64,000 bases of DNA from Thermodesulfobacterium thermophilum DSM 1276. Its GTDB lineage: Bacteria; Desulfobacterota; Thermodesulfobacteria; Thermodesulfobacteriales; Thermodesulfobacteriaceae. The stretch spans positions 1 to 64,000 of the forward strand of contig NZ_ATXI01000001.1 of assembly GCF_000421605.1 (NCBI RefSeq), read 5' to 3'. This document shows positions 1-8,094 of the stretch, in pieces; positions within the stretch are counted from its first letter, which is position 1, and each line of letters opens with the position of its first letter. The position numbers and the translations under genes were made by a program. Below the pieces are notes generated by a model that saw only the letters and a list, made by a program, of their open reading frames with translations, did not search any database and was not told where the DNA came from.

Positions 1-81
1 TTCCTTCTTCTGCTGACATCCTGCTAATCCAATCACACCAGCTAAAGCCAAACTTAACATGAAAGATACTACCTTCCTCAT
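1..81 (-). CDS. Lipoprotein, N-terminal fragment (runs off left edge)
   Basis: Only the first 27 codons lie in the window. They read as a classic lipoprotein signal peptide: a basic start (MRKVV), a hydrophobic stretch, the lipobox LAGC with the cysteine at residue 22, then QQKKE. The product is expected to be lipid-anchored on the periplasmic side. The ATG at 81 has a purine-rich Shine-Dalgarno (GGGAGGAGG) upstream and a candidate promoter at 118-146. The mature protein lies outside the window, so no function can be given. Confidence 0.75.
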   Translation of the reverse strand, partial: MRKVVSFMLSLALAGVIGLAGCQQKKE

Positions 82-117
82 CTCTCTTACCTCCTCCCTT
101 TAATTTTTAATTTGTAT

Positions 118-146
118 AAAGTATTCAACTTTTATTTTTTTGTCAA
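118..146 (-). promoter_or_regulatory. Candidate promoter for the lipoprotein gene
   Basis: On the minus strand TTGACA (141-146) is followed after 17 nt by TACTTT (118-123). The -35 is perfect and the -10 is weak. It lies just downstream of the HDOD gene stop and reads into the lipoprotein gene. Confidence 0.45.
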
Positions 147-164
147 GGGTTTTTTATCTAAATC

Positions 165-1016
165 CTAAAATTCTTTTTTAAAAACTAAACTCTTGTATAA
201 ACCTGTTTTCATGTATTTTAATAATCTTTCCTGTTTTATATCAAGAAAACCTAAAAGTTGAGGAGGAACCTTATATTTAAAAACATCTACTCCCCCGCCT
301 ATCCCTAACATATTGATTAACATATTTGAAAGAGCAACTATAGCTGCCACATCACTTTGTAACATAAGGTCAGGGTCATGATGCGCTCTTATGGCAAAAC
401 AGATGTTTTCAGGGAATCCCCATCGTTGTAAAAGGGTAGCTCCAACCAAACCATGATCTACTCCAAGCACTAACCACTCTACTTGAATAAAGTCTTGTTT
501 TGTATTTTCTTCAAAGGTTTTCATGAACTTATTTAATTCAAGTTTAGTGTAAAGATCTAATACGATCTTTCCTATATCGTGTAACACCGAAGCTACATAA
601 ACTGCCTCTATCTTATTTATCGAAAAACCTATATCTAAAGCTATTTCCTCTGCGATAAAACCACAACCTAAAGAATGCAACCAAACATCTTCAGAACTTA
701 ATCCATAACCTATCAGACTTTTTTCAAAATAGTTTTTAGCTACAGAAGCCACAATAATAAACTTAATCTGGTTAACCCCAAGCAGCATCAAGGCTTTAAA
801 CAAGGAGTCTACTTTTTGAGGTAGTCCAAAAGCAGGAGAGTTAACTATCCTCAAAAAATTGGCTACGATACCAGGATCACTTTTGATAACCCTCTCTACC
901 TCTCTTAGATCTACCTCTTCCTTCCTTAAAATTTCTAAAGCTTGCATAGCAACCTTAGGAAAGGTTGGAATCTTATCAACCTTATCAAAAATTCTTTCTA
1001 AAACTTGTTCTATCAT
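165..1016 (-). CDS. HDOD domain signalling protein
   Basis: This 283-residue protein is mostly one HDOD domain, a family related to HD phosphohydrolases and linked to chemotaxis, motility and stress signalling. The N-terminal IPTFPKV (16-22) and the SDPGIVANFLRIVNS region are typical. The motif LHDIGK places HD at 146-147, more than many HDOD proteins retain, so some phosphohydrolase function cannot be excluded. The ATG overlaps the stop of the upstream cheD-like gene (ATGA, 1013-1016), so the two are probably translationally coupled. They end a long operon whose earlier genes are housekeeping. No receiver or output domain is attached. Confidence 0.85.
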   Translation of the reverse strand: MIEQVLERIFDKVDKIPTFPKVAMQALEILRKEEVDLREVERVIKSDPGIVANFLRIVNSPAFGLPQKVDSLFKALMLLGVNQIKFIIVASVAKNYFEKSLIGYGLSSEDVWLHSLGCGFIAEEIALDIGFSINKIEAVYVASVLHDIGKIVLDLYTKLELNKFMKTFEENTKQDFIQVEWLVLGVDHGLVGATLLQRWGFPENICFAIRAHHDPDLMLQSDVAAIVALSNMLINMLGIGGGVDVFKYKVPPQLLGFLDIKQERLLKYMKTGLYKSLVFKKEF

Positions 1017-1495
1017 AGCTTTTCTTCTTTCCCGTCAATTTTTATTTTGACCATCTTTTCTTCTAAATCTACCTCAACTTTTACACCACTGTTAAGCCCT
1101 ATCCTAAATATTACCTGATCTTCTGGTATCATATATCTTTTGAACATCATCTTTACTATTTTTAGATTTACCTCTGTAAGGTTTAAAAATTCAGGATTAT
1201 TCTGATAAACACTACCTCCAGCCACCACAATTTTAGCGTGACTCCAGTTTATCCCAGAACGTTCTATTTCTTCTAAAAACAAAGGAATAAGAGATTCTCC
1301 AGAAAAAATTGTGACCCCTTCTTCTATTTCTAAATCTAAATCCTTATAAGGCAAAACAAAACAACATAACCCACCTTGTGTTTTTGTTTTGTCCACCACT
1401 CCTATAGCCAAACCACTTCCAAGAAAACCTGTGGTTAAAACCACTGGTTTATCTTTAAAGATTTGATATTGACCTATATCTACTTTTACTCTCAT
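1013..1495 (-). CDS. cheD: CheD-like protein lacking catalytic Cys and His
   Basis: Length (160 aa) and layout match CheD, the deamidase that converts glutamines on chemoreceptors and also binds CheC. The diagnostic segment is degenerate. In CheD the sequence LGSC-V carries the nucleophile and a downstream His before the LP motif completes a Thr-Cys-His triad. Here the positions read FLGSGLA (Gly28) and GGLCCFVLP (Cys45), while Thr22 is kept. VVAGGS and the C-terminal FRIGLNSG region (CheD usually has RxxGG) fit the family. I infer a fold-conserved but probably deamidase-dead protein, perhaps a binding partner for CheC or the HDOD protein encoded next. No cheC or receptor gene is in the window. 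Confidence 0.75.
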   Translation of the reverse strand: MRVKVDIGQYQIFKDKPVVLTTGFLGSGLAIGVVDKTKTQGGLCCFVLPYKDLDLEIEEGVTIFSGESLIPLFLEEIERSGINWSHAKIVVAGGSVYQNNPEFLNLTEVNLKIVKMMFKRYMIPEDQVIFRIGLNSGVKVEVDLEEKMVKIKIDGKEEKL

Positions 1496-1508
1496 AACTA
1501 ATCCCTGT

Positions 1509-2813
1509 TTAAGTAAAATCCATGATACGATATTTTTTGGTAGGAGCGCTAACTACCTCTAAGCTGTCTATTTCTTGTAAAGCCTTTAATACGTTTCTTT
1601 CTTTAGCTTCGTGAGTAAGCATCACTATAGGAACCGCCTGTTTCTTTTTTTGCCTTCCAATCTGAACCACAGAGGCAATACTTATGTTATACTTACCTAA
1701 AACACCAGAAATTTTAGACAATACCCCTGGTTTATCTACCGCAGAAAAACGAAAATAATATTTAAACTCTACTTCTTCCATAGGCTTTATTTTATATCTT
1801 TTTTTATCAAAGGTCAAGGGATACTTTATAAAAGGCTTCTTTTTAAAAAAAGAAAACTCTATGGCTGTGATAAGATCACTTACTACGGCACTAGCAGTAG
1901 GTTCTTTACCTGCCCCCAACCCATAAAGTAGAACGTCTCCTACAAAATCTCCTGTAACATAAAAGGCGTTGTAATTTAAACGAATAGAGGCTAAAACATG
2001 ATTTTCAGGAATAAGGGTAGGATGAACCCTTACTTCTATGTCATTTTTATGTTTGATAGCAAAGGCTAACAGTTTGATAACATAACCAAAATTTTTAGCA
2101 AAATTTAAGTCTATAAGGTCTATATTCTCTATCCCTTCTACATAAACCTGCGAAGCTTTAATAAAACTACCAAAGGAAAGGGAAGCCAAAATAGCTATCT
2201 TATGGGCTGCATCCATACCGTTTATGTCTAAAGTGGGATCAGCCTCTGCGTAGCCTTTTTTTTGAGCCTCCTTTAAGGCTTCTTTAAAATCTGTCTTTTC
2301 TTCCAGCATTTTAGTAAGGATATAATTAGTCGTTCCGTTCACTATCCCTACTATCGATTTTATCTTATTCCCTATAAGTGCCTCTCTAAGAGTTTTTATG
2401 ATAGGAATACCTCCACCTACCGAGGCTTCAAAACCTAAAAACCTCTGCCTTTTTAAAGCCTCTCCCCAAATTTCGTCTCCATATTCAGCAAGTATAGCCT
2501 TGTTTGCTGTCACTACCTCCTTTCCCTTTTGTAAAGCCTTTAGCACATACTCTTTAGCCGGTATAATTCCTCCCATCAACTCACACACGATAGATATCTC
2601 TGGATCCTCTAATATGTCTTCAAAAGAGGTGGTAAAAATCTCTGGACTAACCGAAATACTTCTTATCTTCTTTGGGTCCCTTACTAAAATCCGTTTAATC
2701 ACAGGTACTAATCCTATTCTTTCTTTGATAACCTCGCGATTTTTTTCCAACAACTCATAAACCCCTGTCCCTACCGTTCCAAAACCTAAAAGCCCTATCT
2801 TTACCTCCTTCAT
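1509..2813 (-). CDS. hom: Homoserine dehydrogenase
   Basis: This enzyme reduces aspartate semialdehyde to homoserine with NAD(P)H, the branch point to threonine and methionine. The 434 residues have the normal three parts: a Rossmann domain starting GLLGFGTVGTGV, the catalytic/dimerisation region (VTANKAILAEYG, GIVNGTTNYIL, EADPTLDINGMDAAHK) and a C-terminal ACT domain beginning near FRFSAVDKPGVLSKI, which usually mediates threonine feedback. It sits 18 nt downstream of nrdJ and 13 nt upstream of the cheD-like gene, within the same transcription unit. No other threonine gene is nearby. Confidence 0.96.
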   Translation of the reverse strand: MKEVKIGLLGFGTVGTGVYELLEKNREVIKERIGLVPVIKRILVRDPKKIRSISVSPEIFTTSFEDILEDPEISIVCELMGGIIPAKEYVLKALQKGKEVVTANKAILAEYGDEIWGEALKRQRFLGFEASVGGGIPIIKTLREALIGNKIKSIVGIVNGTTNYILTKMLEEKTDFKEALKEAQKKGYAEADPTLDINGMDAAHKIAILASLSFGSFIKASQVYVEGIENIDLIDLNFAKNFGYVIKLLAFAIKHKNDIEVRVHPTLIPENHVLASIRLNYNAFYVTGDFVGDVLLYGLGAGKEPTASAVVSDLITAIEFSFFKKKPFIKYPLTFDKKRYKIKPMEEVEFKYYFRFSAVDKPGVLSKISGVLGKYNISIASVVQIGRQKKKQAVPIVMLTHEAKERNVLKALQEIDSLEVVSAPTKKYRIMDFT

Positions 2814-2831
2814 AAAACCCCCTTTCTTAAT

Positions 2832-4598
2832 CTATCTTAAAGATAGGTCACATACCGAACACCCTAATCCTTCAACCTGGTCTTCCCCTAAATATATCAC
2901 TTGTTCCTTTTTACAGCCATAACGATAAACGGTAACTCCTTTAAGACCTAACTCATAAGCCTTTAAATAAATAGCCTTTATTTCTTCAACGGTAGTCTCT
3001 GGAGATAAATTTATGGTTTTAGAAACGGCATTATGGGTATGCCTTTGGAAAGCGGCTTGAACCAAAAGATGATTTTCAGGAGATATTTCATAAGTAGTTA
3101 CAAAAAGTTTTTTAATTTTTTCTGAAATTTTTACATGTTTTAAAGTGCCTACTTTTTTTACCTGAGATAAAATCTCTTCTACCTCATCGTCTTTATAACC
3201 TTCTTTATACAAAAACTCTAAAAACAACGGGTGAAATCCTTTTAAAAGTTTATTCTCTAAAGTCTTTCTTTCGTAATAAACTCCAAAAAGAGGTTCTATA
3301 CCTGAAGACACACCAGCTATTAAAGAGATACTACCTGTAGGAGCGATGGTAGTGGTGGTAGCATTCCTTATAGGTAAATTAAAGCTATCCCAAAAACTAC
3401 CGTAAAAAGCAGGAAAACATCCTCTTTCTTTAGCTAACTGATGAGACGCCTTTACAGACTCTTTTTCGATAAATCTCATAACCTCTTCTGCTACCTCTAA
3501 CGCTCTTTTTTCTCCGTAAGAAACCTCTAACTTGATAAGCATATCGGCAAAACCCATCACTCCCAATCCTATCTTTCTCGTAAGCCTGGTAATTTTAGCA
3601 ATCTGCGGGAGAGGAAACCTGTTAACCTCTATTACGTCGTCTAAAAACCTTACTGCTAACCATACAACCTCTTTTAGTCTTTCCCAATCTATTTTTTTAT
3701 CTTTAACAAAATTTGCTAGGTTTATAGATCCTAAATTACATGACTCAAAAGGTAATAAAGGCTGTTCTCCACAAGGGTTAGTAGCCTCGATTTTTCCCAA
3801 ATGTGGGGTTGGGTTATACCGGTTTATGGTATCAAGAAACAAAACCCCAGGGTCTCCAGAGGCCCAGGCACAATAGGCTATCTTTTCAAAAAGTTCCTTA
3901 GCCTTTACATATCTTTCAACTTTCTTATTTCTTGGGTTAACCAGAGGAAAAACATCTCCCTTTTTTACAGCCTCCATGAAAGAATCAGTTATCCCTACCG
4001 AAAGATTAAAATTTTTTAAAGCTTCAGGGTCTTTGCACTTTATTTCTATAAACTCTTCTATGTCAGGGTGGTCTACCCTGAGAATTCCCATGTTAGCGCC
4101 TCTTCTTTTCCCCCCCTGCTTGATAGCCTCAGTAGCGGCATCAAACACTTTAATAAAAGAAATAGGTCCACTGGCTATCCCTTGAGTGGTTGCTACTATG
4201 TCTCCTTTAGGTCTGATCTTTGAAAAAGAAAAACCTGTTCCCCCACCAGATTTATGGATAAGAGCAGCGTGTTTTAGGGTTTCAAAAATAGATTCTAAAG
4301 AATCTTCAACAGGAAGGACAAAACAGGCAGAAAGCTGTCCCAAAGGAGTTCCTGCATTCATAAGGGTGGGAGAGTTAGGTAAAAAATCTAAATTAGCCAT
4401 AAGCTGATAAAATTTTTCCTGATAAAAATCTACTTGAGAGTTACCACCAAAATTAAGCTCTCCTTCTGCCACGGCTTTGGCTACTCTTTGAAAAAAGTCT
4501 TCGGGGGTCTCTACTACTTCTCCCTCTTTTTTTAAAAGGTATCTTTCTCTCAAGATCAGCCAGGCTGATTCGGTTAAATTAATAGGGCCTTTTGTCAT
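2832..4598 (-). CDS. nrdJ: Adenosylcobalamin-dependent ribonucleotide reductase (class II)
   Basis: This enzyme makes deoxyribonucleotides using coenzyme B12 to generate the thiyl radical, so it works with or without oxygen. It shows the barrel motifs NAGTPLGQLSACFVLP, KSGGGTGFSFSKIRP, NPCGEQPLLPFESCNLGSIN (radical Cys and Glu in NPCGE, partner Cys in ESCNLGS) and ATTTTIAPTGSIS. The last residues hold a CxxC (GCSVCDLSL), the redox-shuttle cysteines. There is no N-terminal ATP-cone and no intein. A TTG at 4607 would add three residues; I prefer the ATG at 4598. It follows the DUF6178 gene closely. Confidence 0.95.
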   Translation of the reverse strand: MTKGPINLTESAWLILRERYLLKKEGEVVETPEDFFQRVAKAVAEGELNFGGNSQVDFYQEKFYQLMANLDFLPNSPTLMNAGTPLGQLSACFVLPVEDSLESIFETLKHAALIHKSGGGTGFSFSKIRPKGDIVATTQGIASGPISFIKVFDAATEAIKQGGKRRGANMGILRVDHPDIEEFIEIKCKDPEALKNFNLSVGITDSFMEAVKKGDVFPLVNPRNKKVERYVKAKELFEKIAYCAWASGDPGVLFLDTINRYNPTPHLGKIEATNPCGEQPLLPFESCNLGSINLANFVKDKKIDWERLKEVVWLAVRFLDDVIEVNRFPLPQIAKITRLTRKIGLGVMGFADMLIKLEVSYGEKRALEVAEEVMRFIEKESVKASHQLAKERGCFPAFYGSFWDSFNLPIRNATTTTIAPTGSISLIAGVSSGIEPLFGVYYERKTLENKLLKGFHPLFLEFLYKEGYKDDEVEEILSQVKKVGTLKHVKISEKIKKLFVTTYEISPENHLLVQAAFQRHTHNAVSKTINLSPETTVEEIKAIYLKAYELGLKGVTVYRYGCKKEQVIYLGEDQVEGLGCSVCDLSLR

Positions 4599-4612
4599 AA
4601 AACCCAAAATCT

Positions 4613-6397
4613 TTAGTGGTTTAGGTCTACCAGAACCAAAGTTTGATATTTAGGGTCAGGTGGATTTTGTAGGTCGATGTTTTGGAACTCTAAAGATAGT
4701 TTGTTCAGAACAAAGTTAAGAAAAGAGTCTAAAAGTTCCTTTTCGTAATACCAATGATTTTTTACATAATTTTCAAAACTTGCAAACAACATCTCTTTTA
4801 TTTCTGGTTTAAGTTCACAACGATTTTCTTTTTCATAAAAAAGTTCGTTTATAACCTTTGTCCAAGAACTTTTAGGTAAAGCTTTAAACATAAATTCATT
4901 TTTATCTTTCCAGTAAAAAAGAGAAGTGATTATAAGGCTACTCCAGGTTAAAAAGTTTACATCATAGTTTCTACCTGGAAGGTTTACCTCTCTAATCCAG
5001 CCAAGAGGTGAACCAAACATTCTCTCTATCACAGGAGCCATATACCCTATCTCTTCGATGTATCTACGGACGGTATTGAACTCACTAACTCTTTTAAAAA
5101 AAGTATATTCTTCTAAAGTACCTATTTTTTCTGGACGAAAACATTTAATTTGATTAAGATTTTTTACCCAAACCCCTTCTAAGTATCCTTTATATGGTTG
5201 GTCAAGATATCTCAAAACCGAGGGGTCAAAATCTTTGCTTTTAACTATAGATAAAGCAAACCTTCTAAGGTTTTTAAGTAAGGTTTGAGCTATTCTAAAA
5301 AAATCTTCGAGAAAATGTTCTTCTACCAATCGTTTAGCCACCTCCAAATTCCCTTGAGAAAGATACTCTATTCCTAAGTTTAAACTACCCCAGACTTTAT
5401 CAAGACTTTTTTTGACCTGTTCTATCTCGTCTATCACTACATTATCAACGATAATTACCTTATTAGACAACCAGGCAAGCTCTTTTTTAATCCTATCTAT
5501 CTGATAAGGATCTTCGATTGTTTCTAAAACCTTAAAAATCATCAAGGTATCATCTCCGGTATAAACCATAATATTAACCGGAGAAAACTCCTCTTTCTCT
5601 TCAGAAGGAGGAAGATAAACAGGTTCAATTTTTTTTAAATTTTTAGGATGCAGTGGAGTATAAACGTCTAAAGCCTCAAAATATTCAGGAATTCCTTCGT
5701 CAGCTAACCTTCCATTCCTCCATCTATAAGCTCTTTCTTCTACCTCTATCGGTATCTCCCAGATTACAGACTCAAGTAAAGCAAAATAAGTTTCTGGCAT
5801 TTCTTCTCTTAAAAGTTCTATCATCCTTCTAAAGTAAAACTCTAAAGCTTCGTTTTTAAACTCTATAAAATAAAAATCATCTAACGTAAAATACGGCAAA
5901 AAATCCATAGCTTCTATCAGTTCCATATCATCTGGTTTTTTATATACCTTGATAAACTTTTGGAAAATGGCTATTAAAAAATCAAAATCTGCTACCCTCA
6001 ACCATTCTACAACCTTACCTTCTCCTGCCTGAAAAAGCAATACAATCCAAGAAGCTACCCTTTCTGTTTTGATCCGATCTTTATACCAGCAATCTATGTC
6101 GAACATAAACTGAATCTGAGTCCCTTTAGCATAGGAAAGGAGTTCTACCGCTAAGTCAAGAGAAGAAGCTTTTATGGTTAGGAATAACTCTTGATAAGGT
6201 AGATTTTTTACCAAACCCTCTGGATAAGGAGAGTTTAGTATAAGTTTAGCTTTAGCTTCCCAAGGGACACTGAGCACTAATTCATATGCTTTATAAAAAT
6301 CTAAAGCTTGAAGCTTTTTCTCTAATTCTTGGTCTGGACTTTTTAAGATCTCCTCTAACGTGAGACCTTCATAGGTCCTGTTGAAAAGCATCTTCAT
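4613..6397 (-). CDS. DUF6178 family protein
   Basis: This 594-residue protein resembles the uncharacterised DUF6178 family, known mainly from Deltaproteobacteria and relatives (recognised from memory of its N-terminal and central patterns, not by search). There is no signal peptide or membrane segment. It is rich in aromatic and acidic residues, largely helical, and the N-terminal third looks like helical repeats (AYELVLSVPWEAKAKLI, then similar units). No catalytic motif is apparent. The ATG at 6397 has a GGAGG nine bases upstream and lies inside the 3' end of yraN. No function is assigned. Confidence 0.7.
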   Translation of the reverse strand: MKMLFNRTYEGLTLEEILKSPDQELEKKLQALDFYKAYELVLSVPWEAKAKLILNSPYPEGLVKNLPYQELFLTIKASSLDLAVELLSYAKGTQIQFMFDIDCWYKDRIKTERVASWIVLLFQAGEGKVVEWLRVADFDFLIAIFQKFIKVYKKPDDMELIEAMDFLPYFTLDDFYFIEFKNEALEFYFRRMIELLREEMPETYFALLESVIWEIPIEVEERAYRWRNGRLADEGIPEYFEALDVYTPLHPKNLKKIEPVYLPPSEEKEEFSPVNIMVYTGDDTLMIFKVLETIEDPYQIDRIKKELAWLSNKVIIVDNVVIDEIEQVKKSLDKVWGSLNLGIEYLSQGNLEVAKRLVEEHFLEDFFRIAQTLLKNLRRFALSIVKSKDFDPSVLRYLDQPYKGYLEGVWVKNLNQIKCFRPEKIGTLEEYTFFKRVSEFNTVRRYIEEIGYMAPVIERMFGSPLGWIREVNLPGRNYDVNFLTWSSLIITSLFYWKDKNEFMFKALPKSSWTKVINELFYEKENRCELKPEIKEMLFASFENYVKNHWYYEKELLDSFLNFVLNKLSLEFQNIDLQNPPDPKYQTLVLVDLNH

Positions 6398-6752
6398 AAT
6401 GAAAAACCTCCGAACCTTTAATCACTACCACGTCAAACCTTATATTCTTTATTTTACTTAAACTTTGAGAATTTTTAACCCAAAATTCTTCAGCTACCGT
6501 AAGAATTTTTTTCTTTTTTCTTAAATCAACCTTGTCTTCTGCAATAAGTCCTAAGTTTTGAAAATCTGCCTTTACTTCTACAAAAACCAATAAATCTTTC
6601 TTAACCGCAATCAAATCTATCTCTCCTTGCTTAGTACGAAAATTCTTACCTATAATCTTAAAACCCTTGGACCTAAGATATTTTTCTGCTAAACTTTCGG
6701 CTAAATTTCCTTTTTCTTTTGAGGAAAAAAGGCCGATTAATTTTTTAATCAT
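6369..6752 (-). CDS. yraN: YraN/UPF0102 family nuclease-like protein
   Basis: This small protein has a restriction-endonuclease-like fold typical of UPF0102. The motif series is present: GNLAESLAEKYLRSKGFKI, then NFRTKQGEIDLIA and DLLVFVEVK, giving the E, D and ExK residues of a PD-(D/E)xK core. The family lies beside rnhB in many bacteria, as here, and its role in DNA or RNA metabolism is unclear. The best start is the ATG at 6752, which forms an ATGA overlap with the rnhB stop. A GTG at 6761 would add three residues. The 3' end overlaps the DUF6178 start by 29 nt. Confidence 0.9.
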   Translation of the reverse strand: MIKKLIGLFSSKEKGNLAESLAEKYLRSKGFKIIGKNFRTKQGEIDLIAVKKDLLVFVEVKADFQNLGLIAEDKVDLRKKKKILTVAEEFWVKNSQSLSKIKNIRFDVVVIKGSEVFHYEDAFQQDL

Positions 6753-7390
6753 AGAAAACACTGATAATAAGTTCTATGAACCTCGCAAGGACCATAAATT
6801 TTAATCTTACTGAAATGAAGCTTAGTCCCATAACCTTTGTGCTTTTCAAAACCATATTGGGGATAAACCTTGGCAAGCTCTTTCATATAGTTATCCCTTG
6901 CCACCTTAGCCAGTATCGAGGCTGCAGCTATACAAACACATAGATCATCACCATTTACTACTGCTTTCTGTACTCCTCGATATTCAGGAATCAACAAAGG
7001 CCCATCTACTAAAACCACCTGTGGTTGAGGATTAAGCCTTTTTAAAGCCTCATACATAGCCTTAAAGGTAGCTTTGAGGATTCCTTGAGCATTTATCTCG
7101 TCAACGTCTACTTTAGCGATAGCGTAGGTTAAAGCGTTAGAGCAGATGTAATCAAACAGCTCTTCTCTTTTTTTTGGGGTTAATTTTTTGGAATCTTTTA
7201 TTTCCTTAGGGTCAAAACCTTCTGGAAGGATAACTGCTGAAGCAAACACAGGGCCTGCAATAGCCCCTCTTCCAGCCTCATCTACCCCAGCTATAAGACT
7301 ATATCCACATTCTTTTAGATGACGTTCTAAATCTGAAAAACAAGTTATTAAAGATTTATAAGAAAAGAAAAAACAACCCTTTTTCTTCAA
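6749..7390 (-). CDS. rnhB: Ribonuclease HII
   Basis: This enzyme removes RNA primers and single ribonucleotides from DNA-RNA hybrids, cleaving 5' of the ribonucleotide. GVDEAGRGAIAGP carries the first catalytic Asp-Glu pair, VVLVDGP and SILAKVARDNYM the further acidic sites, and the C-terminal HKGYGTKLHF is a family hallmark. The start is uncertain. The long frame begins with TTG at 7390 and has about 38 residues ahead of the catalytic motif, with no in-frame ATG between. A strong palindrome lies between rplS and this gene. Confidence 0.94.
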   Translation of the reverse strand: MKKKGCFFFSYKSLITCFSDLERHLKECGYSLIAGVDEAGRGAIAGPVFASAVILPEGFDPKEIKDSKKLTPKKREELFDYICSNALTYAIAKVDVDEINAQGILKATFKAMYEALKRLNPQPQVVLVDGPLLIPEYRGVQKAVVNGDDLCVCIAAASILAKVARDNYMKELAKVYPQYGFEKHKGYGTKLHFSKIKIYGPCEVHRTYYQCFL

Positions 7391-7401
7391 CTTTAATTTC
7401 T

Positions 7402-7434
7402 AATACAGGAAGGGGCTAAGCCCCTTCCTGTATT
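7402..7434 (-). terminator. Perfect hairpin between rplS and rnhB
   Basis: A 15-bp perfect inverted repeat (7402-7416 with 7420-7434) encloses the 3-nt loop taa and overlaps the rplS stop codon. The minus-strand RNA has no long U-tract after it, so it may be a weak terminator, an RNA processing site or a 3'-end stabiliser that lowers expression of downstream genes relative to rplS. Confidence 0.6.
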
Positions 7435-7798
7435 ATTCCATAACTTTGTTATCAAATCTTTCTTTGATACGAGCAGCCTTACCAAAACGTTCTCTAAGAT
7501 AGTAGAGCCTTGCCCTTCTTACCTTACCTCTCCTAACAATTTCTATTTTTTCTATCCTTGGAGAATGTAAAGGGAAAGTTCTTTCCACACCTACCCCAAA
7601 GGAAACCTTTCTTACTGTAAAAGTGGCGTTAATTCCAGAGCCCCTTCTCCTAATCACTATCCCTTCAAAAACTTGGATTCTTTCTTTTTCCTCTCCTTCT
7701 TTTAACCTAAAATGAACCCTCACTGTATCCCCAGGATTAAACTTAGGAAGATCTTCTTTTAAATAACGTTTTTCTACCTCTCTTACCAAGGGATGCAT
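7433..7798 (-). CDS. rplS: Large subunit ribosomal protein L19
   Basis: L19 sits at the interface between the ribosomal subunits. The 121 residues match the family end to end: the N-terminal helix, [66 protein letters not shown] Shine-Dalgarno AAGGAGG lies 7 nt before the ATG. It heads the minus-strand operon that continues into rnhB and yraN. The usual partners rpsP-rimM-trmD are not here; the gene upstream is tRNA-His. Confidence 0.97.
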   Translation of the reverse strand: MHPLVREVEKRYLKEDLPKFNPGDTVRVHFRLKEGEEKERIQVFEGIVIRRRGSGINATFTVRKVSFGVGVERTFPLHSPRIEKIEIVRRGKVRRARLYYLRERFGKAARIKERFDNKVME

Positions 7799-7857
7799 AA
7801 AATAACCTCCTTATCTCCAGTGCCTTTTTGATTTTTTTACTTTTTTAAACATAAAAA

Positions 7858-7933
7858 TGGGGAGGCCGACGGGGCTCGAACCCGCAACACCCGGGGCCAC
7901 AGCCCGGTGCTCTACCATTGAGCTACGGCCTCC
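7858..7933 (-). tRNA. tRNA-His (GTG anticodon)
   Basis: The minus strand folds as a full cloverleaf of 76 nt including an encoded G-1 and the 3' CCA. The acceptor GAGGCCG pairs with CGGCCTC, and G-1 faces C73 as expected for tRNA-His. The D arm is GCTC/GAGC, the anticodon arm CCGGG-CTGTGGC-CCCGG gives anticodon GTG, and the T loop is TTCGAAC with one G-T pair in its stem. A good promoter lies immediately upstream at 7951-7978. Confidence 0.97.
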
Positions 7934-7950
7934 ACCTATAGTTGAATAAT

Positions 7951-7978
7951 ATTATAGTATACCCTATAGAAAATTCAA
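7951..7978 (-). promoter_or_regulatory. Promoter for tRNA-His and probably the rplS operon
   Basis: The minus strand carries TTGAAT (7973-7978), a 16-nt spacer and a perfect TATAAT (7951-7956) that ends 17 nt before the tRNA 5' end. The spacing suits transcription of tRNA-His and possibly read-through into rplS, which begins 60 nt after the tRNA. Confidence 0.65.
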
Positions 7979-8094
7979 TAGCCTAACTCAAACTTTACCT
8001 TAAAAACTCAACAAACTCTTAGTGTAAACTATCAAAACTTGTAGTATAATCAAAAATCATAAAAACATAACAAGTATTTAAATACATTAAAACC

